This document shows, one piece after another, positions 1 to 6,544 of a stretch of 12,324 nucleotides of DNA. Location: assembly GCA_021154945.1 (NCBI GenBank), contig JAJNQF010000101.1, positions 1-12,324 of the forward strand, in the 5' to 3' direction. Every line of letters starts with the position of its first letter. The stretch's first letter is position 1. The notes under the pieces were generated by a model, which did not search any database, was not told the origin of the DNA, and saw only the letters and a program-made list of their open reading frames with translations. This stretch comes from Sphingomonas sp. (GTDB taxonomy: Bacteria > Pseudomonadota > Alphaproteobacteria > Sphingomonadales > Sphingomonadaceae). A program made the position numbers and the translations under genes.

Positions 1-423
1 TACCACCAAGGTCTCCGGCACCGCGTTGACGATCAGCGAGTGATAGCGCGTGGCGATGAAGGGGGAGGGCAAACCGGCGTACAGCCCGGTATCGTCGTGG
101 AGCACCGGCGAGGTCTTGCCGTGCATGAGCCCCCCGCGCTCGACCTTGCCGCCGAAATGCTGGCCGATCGCCTGGTGGCCGAGGCACACGCCAAGCAACG
201 GCTTGCCGGCATCCGCGCAGGCGGCGACGAGATCGAGGCTCACGCCCGCCTCGGTCGGCGTGCAGGGGCCGGGGGAAATGAGGAACGCGTCCGCGCCCGA
301 CGACAGAGCCTGCCCGGCGGAGATCGCATCGTTGCGGACGACCTCCACCTCGGCACCCAGTTCCATCAGATAATGGACGAGGTTCCAGGTGAAGCTGTCG
401 TAATTGTCGACGACGAGGATCAT
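1..423 (-). CDS. trpG: Anthranilate synthase component II, glutamine amidotransferase subunit (partial, 3' end outside the window)
   Basis: This subunit releases ammonia from glutamine and passes it to TrpE, which makes anthranilate from chorismate in tryptophan synthesis; in many bacteria the same protein also serves p-aminobenzoate synthesis. The reading frame opens with MILVVDNYDSFTWNLVHYL, the typical class I glutamine amidotransferase start of TrpG/PabA. Other family blocks are SPGPCTP (about residues 50-56), the nucleophile elbow GVCLGHQAIG with Cys80, GKTSPVLHD (102-110) and RYHSL (126-130). The 141 visible codons are roughly three quarters of a usual 190-200 residue protein; the C-terminal His-Glu of the triad lies beyond base 1. 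The start at 423 is chosen because the next upstream ATG (434) opens a five-codon minigene that ends at TGA. No clear Shine-Dalgarno is visible. trpE is not adjacent: it lies about 800 bases away behind an opposing gene, so trpG needs its own promoter. I expect trpD and trpC beyond the left edge, an inference from usual alphaproteobacterial gene order. Confidence 0.95.
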   Translation of the reverse strand, partial: MILVVDNYDSFTWNLVHYLMELGAEVEVVRNDAISAGQALSSGADAFLISPGPCTPTEAGVSLDLVAACADAGKPLLGVCLGHQAIGQHFGGKVERGGLMHGKTSPVLHDDTGLYAGLPSPFIATRYHSLIVNAVPETLVV

Positions 424-638
424 GGCGCCGCCATAGCCTAAGCGGGGCGCGGTGCAACATGGCAGCGGCACCGCATGTTACGCTCCATCAACCGCTCTGC
501 GACCGATTGCCCTAATTCCGCCATCGAACAGTCGCGGATCGTCGGGGCCCTTCCTATATCGTAAGCGCAGGCGGCGCATCATTCAGCGCGGAGCAATGCC
601 GCGTGACGGACGTTATCCGTTCAAAGGAGCCTTAACCG
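424..638. other. Divergent intergenic region between trpG and the 639 gene
   Basis: These 215 bases must hold the start signals for trpG (minus) and for the secreted protein gene (plus). I find no convincing sigma-70 boxes for either. On the minus strand, just upstream of trpG, two hairpins interleave: AACATG/CATGTT (474-479 with 456-461) and GCGGTGC/GCACCGC (468-474 with 449-455). They share base 474 and have no connecting loops, so they look mutually exclusive. On the plus strand ACGGA-CGTTA-TCCGT (606-620) is a small hairpin or operator-like inverted repeat directly before the ribosome binding site of the 639 gene. None has a proven role. Confidence 0.35.
625..629 (+). promoter_or_regulatory. 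Ribosome binding site AGGAG for the 639 gene
   Basis: AAAGGAG ends at base 629, nine bases before the ATG at 639. It is a near-ideal Shine-Dalgarno and fixes that ATG as the start of the secreted protein. Confidence 0.8.
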
Positions 639-1043
639 ATGTTACGTACCGTCGTCGTCGCTGCACTGATCGCACTTCCCGGCATGGCGTATGCCCAGGA
701 CGCGCAGGTCGACACCCCGCCCCAGCGTATCCGAAGCGTCACGCTGACCGGCGACCAGAAATGTCCGAAGTCGAGCGGCGGCGAGATCGTCGTCTGCTCC
801 ACGCTCGACCAGCCCTATCGCATTCCGAAATCGTTGCGCGACGACAAGCCGATCGCCGCGCAGAACCAGAGCTGGGTAAACCGCGCGGCAACGATGGATC
901 AGATCGGGCGGGTCGCCGGCGGGTTGCCGGATACGTGCTCGGCGGTAGGGACCGGGGGCCAGTCTGGCTGCTTCATGCAGCGTAACCAGGCGTATGCGGC
1001 CGAGCGCCGTGCGCCCGCTAGCGAGACGAACACCACGCCGTAA
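639..1043 (+). CDS. Small exported Cys-containing protein of a sphingomonad-type family, function unknown
   Basis: The 134-residue product begins with a clear signal peptide, MLRTVVVAALIALPGMAYA, with an Ala-X-Ala site after residue 19, so the mature protein is about 115 residues and periplasmic or outer-membrane facing. Two parts stand out. One is KCPKSSGGEIVVC followed by YRIPKSLRDD (residues 41-69). The other is a C-terminal block with DTC and GGQSGC (98-111). The four Cys (42, 53, 100, 111) could form two disulfides. From memory, small exported sphingomonad proteins often carry a CPxSxxxEIVVC...RYRIPKxLR pattern, and this looks like one; no function is known to me. A strong AGGAG site supports the start. 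The gene lies on the opposite strand between trpE and trpG and is convergent with trpE, with a large inverted repeat between their stop codons. Nothing suggests a part in tryptophan synthesis. Confidence 0.85.
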   Translation: MLRTVVVAALIALPGMAYAQDAQVDTPPQRIRSVTLTGDQKCPKSSGGEIVVCSTLDQPYRIPKSLRDDKPIAAQNQSWVNRAATMDQIGRVAGGLPDTCSAVGTGGQSGCFMQRNQAYAAERRAPASETNTTP

Positions 1044-1070
1044 GCTTTTGTCAGTTGGACGGTTGCCTAG

Positions 1071-1189
1071 CCAAAAACAACGCCCCCCGGCGAAGGCCGG
1101 GGCCCAATTGGGGGACGGTAGCCATGGAGGTTGCGGTGCGTTACCGCGACCTCACCAATTGGGCCCCGGCCTTCGCCGGGGTTGTTTGG
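1071..1189. repeat. Inverted-pair palindromic element 1, likely bidirectional terminator between the 639 gene and trpE
   Basis: Bases 1085-1111 and 1155-1181 are a perfect 27-base inverted repeat, extended outward by imperfectly matching AAC-rich flanks, with a 43-base loop. Each arm is itself a hairpin, CCCCGGC-GAAG-GCCGGGG (7-bp stem, 4-base loop). The loop holds a further weak stem (about 1129-1151, 8 of 9 pairs). The element fills the space between the stop of the 639 gene (1043) and the stop of trpE (1230). It is the first of three such elements in the window, all between convergent genes. It lacks a uniform T-run after the stem, so classical intrinsic termination is inferred from position and stem strength only. 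Confidence 0.85.
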
Positions 1190-1229
1190 TTATCGAGTTC
1201 CGGCCCACCTTGTTCGTGGGCACATAGCC

Positions 1230-2723
1230 TTACTGACCGAAGCCCGGCGCTTTCGCCCGGCTGACGGCCTCGCGGGCGGCGGCGAGGATCGCGCCGGCCT
1301 TCGCCTCGCACTCGCGCTGTTCGTATTCGGGGACGCTATCGGCGACGATGCCGGCACCCGCTTGGACGTGGATCATCCCGTCCTTCACCACCGCCGTCCG
1401 CAACACGATGCACGAATCCATCGATCCGTCGGGAGAGAAATAGCCGACCCCGCCCGCGTACGCGCCGCGACGTTCGGGCTCGAGTTCGGCAATGATCTGG
1501 CAGGCGCGCACTTTCGGCGCGCCGCTGACGGTGCCGGCGGGGAAGCCAGCGAACAGCGCGTCGAGCGCGTCCTTGTCGGGGGAGAGCGTGCCGACGACGT
1601 TCGAGACGATGTGCATGACGTGGCTGTAGAATTCGACACCGTAGCTGGCAGTCACCTTCACCGAGCCCGGCGAAGCGGCGCGGCCGACGTCGTTGCGGCC
1701 GAGATCGAGCAGCATCAGGTGTTCCGCGCGCTCCTTGGGGTCGGCGAGCAGGCTGATGCGGTTTGCCTCGTCCTCGGCGGCGGTCTTGCCGCGGGGGCGG
1801 GTGCCGGCGATCGGGCGGATCGTCACTTCGTTGTCGCGGACGCGGACGAGAATCTCGGGGCTGGAGCCGATCAGCGCGAAGCCGGGGAGGTCGAGATGAT
1901 AGAGGAACGGTGACGGGTTGATGCGGCGTAGCGAGCGATACAGCTCGAACGGCGGCAGCGAGAACGGCGTGCTGAAGCGCTGGGCGAGCACCACCTGGAA
2001 GATGTCGCCGGCGAGGATATAGTCCTTCGCGGTGGCGACCATCTCGCCGTAGCGGCCCTCGGGCAGTGCGGGCGTGTATTCGGGCTCGGCAACGTCGGCG
2101 CGGATCGGTGCGGGGACGGGCGTGCTGGCGAGCTTGGCGGCCACCGCGTCCAGCCGCTCTTCCGCCTCGGTCACGATCGCGTCGACATCACGCGCAGGAT
2201 CCGGCCACGCCGGCGCGACGAGGTACAGCGCATCGGTCAGGCGATCGAACACGAGCACGACGGTCGGTCGCACGAAGATCATGTCGGGCAGGCCGAGCGG
2301 ATCGACCGGCTGCTGCGGCAGGTCCTCGACCAGCCCGATCGTCTCATAGCCGAAATAGCCCACGAGACACGCGAGCGCGCGGGGCAGCTCGGCGGGAACC
2401 TCCGCGCGGCATTCGGCGACGAGCATCCGAAACGCGTCGAGGGTCGGCACCGCGCACGGCTCGAACGTCTCGCGATCGGTCGCCCAATGGCGGTTGATCT
2501 CGGCACGGTGGCCGTGCGCGCGGAACAGGAGGTCGGGGGCGAGGCCGATCAGGCTGTGGCGACCGCGGGTTTCGCCGCCCTCGACCGATTCGAGCAGGAA
2601 GTCGCCACGCCCCGGCTCGATGAGCTTCAGCGCGGCGGCGACCGGCGTTTCTGTGTCAGCGACCTGGCGACGCCAGACGAGCGCGGGGCGCCCATCGGCC
2701 AAGGCTTCCCGCGCGCTCGTCAT
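1230..2723 (-). CDS. trpE: Anthranilate synthase component I
   Basis: TrpE converts chorismate and ammonia to anthranilate, the first committed step of tryptophan synthesis, in complex with TrpG. The 497-residue length is normal for a stand-alone large subunit without a fused glutaminase domain. The N-terminal feedback region is intact: LLESVEGGETRGRHSLIG (43-60) contains the LLES motif that binds inhibitory tryptophan in characterised TrpE. The chorismate-binding domain shows GDIFQVVLAQRF (239-250), NPSPFLYHLD (269-278), IRPIAGTRPRG (302-312), EHLMLLDLGRND (334-345), HVMHIVSNVVG (368-378) and AGTVSGAPKVRA (397-408), ending with EYEQRECEAKAG (466-477). I place the start at 2723, not the in-frame ATG at 2777, because 2723 gives the normal N-terminus and sits 4 bases after the ppiD stop with a GGGAA site before it; the longer form would overlap ppiD by about 50 bases. 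It is probably cotranscribed with ppiD, and repeat element 1 lies just beyond its stop. Confidence 0.97.
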   Translation of the reverse strand: MTSAREALADGRPALVWRRQVADTETPVAAALKLIEPGRGDFLLESVEGGETRGRHSLIGLAPDLLFRAHGHRAEINRHWATDRETFEPCAVPTLDAFRMLVAECRAEVPAELPRALACLVGYFGYETIGLVEDLPQQPVDPLGLPDMIFVRPTVVLVFDRLTDALYLVAPAWPDPARDVDAIVTEAEERLDAVAAKLASTPVPAPIRADVAEPEYTPALPEGRYGEMVATAKDYILAGDIFQVVLAQRFSTPFSLPPFELYRSLRRINPSPFLYHLDLPGFALIGSSPEILVRVRDNEVTIRPIAGTRPRGKTAAEDEANRISLLADPKERAEHLMLLDLGRNDVGRAASPGSVKVTASYGVEFYSHVMHIVSNVVGTLSPDKDALDALFAGFPAGTVSGAPKVRACQIIAELEPERRGAYAGGVGYFSPDGSMDSCIVLRTAVVKDGMIHVQAGAGIVADSVPEYEQRECEAKAGAILAAAREAVSRAKAPGFGQ

Positions 2724-2727
2724 ACGA

Positions 2728-4683
2728 TCAGTTCCCGGTGCCGCCCTGGCCGAGCAGGTCGGCACGGACGCGCGCAAGCGAGGTCGCGTTGATCTTCACG
2801 CCGACCTCTGCGCGGACCGCCTTGGCGAACTGCTCGACATATTCGCGACCGACCGAGCGGCCGATATTGGCGCGCGCGGCCTTGATCGCGGCGTCGTTGC
2901 CCGCCGCGTTGCCGCTGGCGATGCTGTCGAGCTTGATGACGAACCAGCCGCTGTCGTCGGGCGCGGCGAGCGTCTTGGCGGTGTTCGGCGCCATGCTGAA
3001 CATCAGCGCGAGCGCAGGCGGTGCACCGCGGGGGTCGGCAGCGATCTGCGCACGCGACGCGGTCAGCGGACGCGGGGCGGGGATCGGCAGCTTGGTCTGC
3101 GCCAGCGACTGCGCGATCGGCATACCCTTGTTGATCCGTGCGAGCACGTCTGCGGCAACTTTCCGCGCCGCCTGGCGCGCGCGCTCGGCGCTCACGTCGC
3201 GCAGCACGGCGGCGCGCACCTGCGCCAGCGGACGCGGGGTGGCGGGAACGACACGGCCGAGCGCGACGACGGCGAACCCGCCATCGGTGCCCAGCTGGAC
3301 GAGCTGCGGGCCATCGCCCTCGGCCGCCTGGAACGCGGCGGCGACCAGCGGCGCGATCGCGGGATCGGGCTTGCTGGCGTCGTCGTCGGGATTGATGCCG
3401 TTCGCGATCAGCGCAGGCGTGGTGACCGGCGTCAGCTTCTGGTCCGCGACCACCTCGTCGAAGGTGGCGTTGCCCGAGAGCGAATCGTCGATCTTGTCAT
3501 GGATCGCGGACAGCGCCGCGGCCGACTTCTGGATGCCGAGCGCGGCGGCGATTTCGCCACGCACCTGATCGAGGGTGCGGCCGGGGACGTTCTCGATTCT
3601 GTCGATCTTGGCGACGGTCCAGCCCAGCGGCGTACGGACCGGGCCGATCACCGCACCGCTGGCGGCGGCGAATGCGGCGTCGGCGACCTGTGCGGACGTC
3701 GTGCCGGCATAGGCGGCTTTCTCGACGCTGGCCTGCGTCGAGGCCTCGAGACCCGCGGCGCGCGCGGCGTCGGCGAGGCTGGTGCCGGCCTTCACCTTGG
3801 CGGCGATCGCGTTGGCGCCAGCCTGATCGGCGACGACGACCTGCGTGATCGTACGCTTTTCGGTCGCGGCGTAGCGTGCGCGATCCTGCTGATAGGTTTT
3901 GGCGATCTCGGCATCGGTCGGGACGGCCTGCGCCTTGACCTGATCCGGCGAGATGACCGCGTAGCGGACGATGCGGCGCTCCGGCACGGTGTAGCGTGCG
4001 ACGTTGCGCTTGTAGAAGGTGGCGAGGTCGGCGTCGCTCGGCGCGGGGCCGGCGGGGACGGCCGCGGCGGGGATGAAGCCGATCGTGCCGGTGCGCTTTT
4101 CGAGCAGCAGCGAGGCGTAGGGCAGCGCAAGCTGGCTGGCGACCTGGGTCGCGCCGGTGCTCGGGATCGTCAGCTGCTGCGCATATGTGTCGCGGACGAT
4201 GTCGCTGCGGATCTGCGCGTCGGTCAGCTTCCGCTGGGCGAGCACCTGGCGGTAGAGATTCTCGTCGAACTTGCCGGTCGGCCCCTGCAGCGCGGGGATG
4301 CTGGCGATCTGGCCGTCGACCGCGCGCTTGCTGACCACCATGCCCTGCGCACGGCCGAACTGCTCGAGCGCCATGCTGGAGATGATCCGGTCGAGCGTGC
4401 CTTCGAAGCCGCCCTGGTTGATGAAGGTCGCCATGTCGAGCGTCGGCTGTTCCTGGCGGAACCCTTCGAGCTGGGTCTGAACCTGGGTCTTGAGTTCGTT
4501 CTCGGTGACCTCGGCCTTGCCGACCTTCGCGACGTCGCCGCCGGTGATGCCTGCGCCGCCCGTCATCGAGCTCAAGCCCGTGATGTCGCCGGCCGCGAAC
4601 GCGAGTGCGATCACACCGAGCACGATGAAGGTGATGACCACGCCGACCTTCGAATGGGTAAGGCGACGAAAGAAAGCGAGCAT
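2728..4683 (-). CDS. ppiD: Membrane-anchored periplasmic SurA/PpiD-type chaperone (parvulin-like)
   Basis: This is a 651-residue inner-membrane protein with a short cytoplasmic N-terminus, one hydrophobic helix (about residues 13-31) and a large periplasmic part, the architecture of PpiD, which assists folding of exported and outer-membrane proteins near the Sec translocon. After the anchor comes a SurA-N-like helical region (about 50-175), then a parvulin-like domain (about 275-365) ending in GPVRTPLGWTVAKI, which matches the usual end of parvulin domains. A long helical C-terminal region includes a second weak half-domain around SGWFVIKLDSI. The start of the parvulin domain reads RTITQVVV, so the usual active-site His of the HIL motif is replaced, and the GGDLG motif is absent; E. 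coli PpiD likewise has a degenerate domain, so chaperone rather than isomerase activity is likely. There is no strong ribosome binding site before the ATG. It is the first gene of a unit with trpE, 4 bases downstream, and is divergent from tpiA. Confidence 0.92.
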   Translation of the reverse strand: MLAFFRRLTHSKVGVVITFIVLGVIALAFAAGDITGLSSMTGGAGITGGDVAKVGKAEVTENELKTQVQTQLEGFRQEQPTLDMATFINQGGFEGTLDRIISSMALEQFGRAQGMVVSKRAVDGQIASIPALQGPTGKFDENLYRQVLAQRKLTDAQIRSDIVRDTYAQQLTIPSTGATQVASQLALPYASLLLEKRTGTIGFIPAAAVPAGPAPSDADLATFYKRNVARYTVPERRIVRYAVISPDQVKAQAVPTDAEIAKTYQQDRARYAATEKRTITQVVVADQAGANAIAAKVKAGTSLADAARAAGLEASTQASVEKAAYAGTTSAQVADAAFAAASGAVIGPVRTPLGWTVAKIDRIENVPGRTLDQVRGEIAAALGIQKSAAALSAIHDKIDDSLSGNATFDEVVADQKLTPVTTPALIANGINPDDDASKPDPAIAPLVAAAFQAAEGDGPQLVQLGTDGGFAVVALGRVVPATPRPLAQVRAAVLRDVSAERARQAARKVAADVLARINKGMPIAQSLAQTKLPIPAPRPLTASRAQIAADPRGAPPALALMFSMAPNTAKTLAAPDDSGWFVIKLDSIASGNAAGNDAAIKAARANIGRSVGREYVEQFAKAVRAEVGVKINATSLARVRADLLGQGGTGN

Positions 4684-4716
4684 GGACAGCCGATCGACAG
4701 GGATGGGAACGCGGTT

Positions 4717-4745
4717 GCTTTACGGGGGCGCGGGCGGCTCTTCAA
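4717..4745 (-). promoter_or_regulatory. Candidate sigma-70 promoter for ppiD-trpE
   Basis: Read on the minus strand, TTGAAG (4745-4740) is separated by exactly 17 bases from TAAAGC (4722-4717). The first matches TTGACA at four of six bases, the second TATAAT at three of six. A start near 4710 would leave a leader of about 25 bases before the ATG at 4683. The match is modest and could be chance. Confidence 0.35.
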
Positions 4746-4813
4746 GTCGGGCGCTTCAAGGTCGTGTGGGCTCGGGTGGGCTCATGCCGGGCCATTCATG
4801 GGGTGTGCGGGGG

Positions 4814-4841
4814 TTGTGCGCGCCGGGGGCGACGCTATCGC
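4814..4841 (+). promoter_or_regulatory. Weak candidate promoter for tpiA
   Basis: TTGTGC (4814-4819) and TATCGC (4836-4841) are 16 bases apart. Only three bases of each hexamer match consensus, but the position fits: transcription would start just before the GGGGAAA ribosome binding site (4856-4862), which lies 5 bases before the tpiA ATG. Confidence 0.25.
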
Positions 4842-4867
4842 TGGGCAAAATTCTTGGGGAAATAGCG

Positions 4868-5611
4868 ATGCGGCGCAAGCTGGTAGCAGGAAACTGGAAG
4901 ATGAACGGTTCGCGGGCGTTGCTCGTCGAACTCGACGCGATTGCCGCGGCGGCGAGTGCTGCACCCGGCGTCGACGTATGGGTCGCGGTGCCGTTCACGC
5001 TGATCGCCGCGGCGTCGGAGCGTGTGCCGGGCCTCGCGATCGGTGCGGAGGACGTGCACGAGGCGGATTCGGGGGCGCATACCGGCTGCGTGTCGGCGGC
5101 GATGGTCAAGGAAGTCGGCGCGTCGTTCACGATCGTCGGCCATTCCGAGCGGCGCGCGGACCAGCACGAGACGAGCCATGACGCCTGGGCGAAGGCGGCG
5201 GCGGCGCGGCGGCAGGGCTTGCAGGTCATCCTGTGCTGCGGCGAGACCGAGGCGGAGCGCGACGCCGACCGTGCCGAGCGTGTGGTGCAGGCGCAGATCG
5301 AGAAGTCGGTGCCGGACAATGCGGACGGTAGCTGGTTCACGCTGGCGTACGAGCCGCGCTGGGCGATCGGTACGGGGCGCACGCCGACGCTCGACGAGAT
5401 CGCGGCGATCCACGCGATCGCGCGCGCCAAGCTGCGTATGCTGATCGGCGATGCCGCGGCGGGCGTGCGGATCCTGTATGGCGGCTCGGTGACGGGCGCG
5501 AACGCGGCGTCGATCCTGGCGACGCCGAACGTCGATGGCGCGCTGGTCGGTGGTGCCAGCCTGACCGCGGACAAGTTCGTGCCGATCATCGAGGCGGCGG
5601 CCGGGCTCTGA
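4868..5611 (+). CDS. tpiA: Triosephosphate isomerase
   Basis: TpiA interconverts dihydroxyacetone phosphate and glyceraldehyde 3-phosphate in glycolysis and gluconeogenesis, in the cytosol. The 247-residue length is normal. Catalytic residues are present: Asn9 and Lys11 in GNWKMN, His92 in IVGHSERR, and Glu162 in AYEPRWAIGTG. The phosphate-binding YGGSV (204-208) and GALVGGASL (224-232) are also intact. Two positions are unusual. GAHTGC (69-74) has Cys74 where most family members have Glu or Asp (GAFTGE, GAHTGD), and the flexible-loop hinge reads EPRW instead of the common EPVW. The stretch after HSERR also differs from the usual HGET pattern. The start at 4868 follows a GGGGAAA site; a much longer in-frame extension back to 4490 would run through ppiD and is rejected. 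The secG and pyrG genes that often follow tpiA in alphaproteobacteria are not here; the next gene is an exported repeat protein. Confidence 0.96.
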   Translation: MRRKLVAGNWKMNGSRALLVELDAIAAAASAAPGVDVWVAVPFTLIAAASERVPGLAIGAEDVHEADSGAHTGCVSAAMVKEVGASFTIVGHSERRADQHETSHDAWAKAAAARRQGLQVILCCGETEAERDADRAERVVQAQIEKSVPDNADGSWFTLAYEPRWAIGTGRTPTLDEIAAIHAIARAKLRMLIGDAAAGVRILYGGSVTGANAASILATPNVDGALVGGASLTADKFVPIIEAAAGL

Positions 5612-5732
5612 GATGCGGGACTCCACGTCGGCGCGTTAAGTCTCGATAAACATCAAGAGGTTACGACTGAAGGGAGGCGATTCGTTGCGCGGATCGTTGA
5701 CCTACGTGCCTGCTATGGTGTGAGAAAATAAT
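5612..5732 (+). other. Gap between tpiA and the 5733 gene
   Basis: These 121 bases contain no recognisable gene, hairpin terminator or clear promoter. There is a GGGAGG (5672-5677) not followed by a start in the frame of the next gene, and an ATG-GTG-TGA minigene at 5715. Several TTG-containing hexamers occur without a partner box at proper spacing. The sequence just before 5733 is AT-rich compared with the surroundings, which could mark a promoter or an open start site. Confidence 0.5.
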
Positions 5733-6431
5733 ATGGTCAGCTGGTTTTTCGGTTGTATCGGCGCCTCGATCGCAGCGTGTGGCCTGGTCTATGCGCCGCC
5801 AGTGCACGCCGAGACCCCGCGGGAATTGCTGACTCAGGCGGGCTTTGTGGATCGCGATCGCAACGTCGCATTGGCGCGGATCGAGAAGGCCGCCGCGGTG
5901 GCGGGGCAGGCGCTGAGCCGCGCGCCGAACGACCAGGATGCGGCGGTCGTCCAGGCGATGGCGAACGGATACCGGGCCAAACTGCTGGGCAATCGCGGGC
6001 AGGCCATTCTTGCGCGGAAGCAATATGAGTCGCTGGTGGCACGCTATCCGCGCAACGCCGAGGCGCAGGCCGCGCTGGGCGCATGGCATGTCGGCGTGAT
6101 CGCCAAGCTCGGGCGGTTCGTCGGGCGGGCGGTCGCCGGTGCGCAGAAGGCGACCGGGTTCGAGGCGTTGGATCGGTCGGTGGCGCTCGGCGGCAACCGC
6201 GCGATGTTCGCCGGGCTGGCCGGGTTGCTGCGGCTGGAGCTGGATCCGAAGGACGAACGCGGCCGTGCGTTGCTGGAGACGGCCAGCAGGGCGCCGACCC
6301 CGACCGCGATCGACGGTTTCGTACGGCGTGCGGCGATCGCGGTGCTGGTGCCGCTGCGCGCGGGCGATACGGAAGCAACCAAGGCGCTGGCGGACAAGAT
6401 GCTGCCGTTCGGGCAGTTTGCTGCGGGGTAA
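5733..6431 (+). CDS. Exported TPR-like helical repeat protein, function unknown
   Basis: The 232-residue product starts with a signal peptide: a hydrophobic stretch from residue 4 to about 22 and a cleavage site after VHA (residue 26), giving a mature periplasmic protein of about 206 residues. The rest is Ala- and Leu-rich and predicted by eye to be all helical. Pairs of helices resemble degenerate tetratricopeptide repeats, for example AAVAGQALSRAPNDQDAAVV (34-59 region), ARKQYESLVARYPRNAEAQAALG (94-116 region) and GFEALDRSVALGGNRAMFAGLAG (about 142-164). No catalytic motif is visible. A scaffold or interaction role is the usual meaning of such folds but is only inferred. The ribosome binding site is weak. 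It follows tpiA in the same direction after 121 bases and ends at repeat element 2, convergent with the aminopeptidase gene. Confidence 0.8.
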   Translation: MVSWFFGCIGASIAACGLVYAPPVHAETPRELLTQAGFVDRDRNVALARIEKAAAVAGQALSRAPNDQDAAVVQAMANGYRAKLLGNRGQAILARKQYESLVARYPRNAEAQAALGAWHVGVIAKLGRFVGRAVAGAQKATGFEALDRSVALGGNRAMFAGLAGLLRLELDPKDERGRALLETASRAPTPTAIDGFVRRAAIAVLVPLRAGDTEATKALADKMLPFGQFAAG

Positions 6432-6440
6432 ATCACTACT

Positions 6441-6539
6441 TCCGTCATTCCCGCGAAGGCGGGAACCCATAGTGGCTGGCCGATCTGAGACGCATTGACC
6501 GCTGAGGATATTGATCCCCGCCTTCGCGGGGATGACGGA
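6441..6539. repeat. Inverted-pair palindromic element 2 between the 5733 gene and the aminopeptidase gene
   Basis: Bases 6441-6465 and 6515-6539 form an inverted repeat matching at 23 of 25 positions, with a 49-base spacer. Each arm is a hairpin with a GAAG loop: TTCCCGC/GCGGGAA on the left and TCCCCGC/GCGGGGA on the right (read as reverse complement). The outer flank TCCGTCAT is shared by both arms. The element occupies nearly all of the 113 bases between the two facing stop codons (6431 and 6545), so it probably ends transcription from both sides. It is the same family as the elements at 1071 and 9657 by core, loop and tail (a CCA-like tail after the palindrome). Confidence 0.85.
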
Positions 6540-6544
6540 GTTGG

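Larger units (their letters stand above)
4684..4867. promoter_or_regulatory. Divergent promoter region between ppiD and tpiA
   Basis: This 184-base gap must drive ppiD-trpE leftward and tpiA rightward. It contains short direct repetition (CTTCAAG twice, GTGGGCTC twice) between 4738 and 4785. Candidate promoters for each side are listed separately. I see no riboswitch-like fold or recognised operator. Confidence 0.6.

Noticed and set aside
606..620. ACGGA-CGTTA-TCCGT before the 639 gene as a regulator operator
   Set aside because: Only five base pairs per arm and no second copy in the window; too short to claim.
452..985. A 177-codon plus-strand frame overlapping the secreted protein gene
   Set aside because: Arg-rich in its overlap; the alternative frame from 639 has a signal peptide and a strong ribosome binding site.
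2724..2777. Longer trpE start at 2777
   Set aside because: It would overlap the ppiD C-terminus by about 50 bases and add 18 residues not typical of TrpE.
4490..4867. Extension of tpiA to an upstream in-frame ATG
   Set aside because: It would run through the ppiD N-terminus; the family begins with the NWKMN block within the first 13 residues, and a ribosome binding site precedes 4868.
2494..5181. An 895-codon open frame on the plus strand running antisense through trpE and ppiD
   Set aside because: It is Arg/Gly/Asp-rich with no domain, lies opposite two clearly conserved genes, and arises from the GC-rich third positions of those genes. No ribosome binding site is seen.
5684..5732. Sigma-70 promoter for the 5733 gene built from TTGACC and TATGGT
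   Set aside because: The two hexamers are only 11 bases apart, too close for a functional pair.
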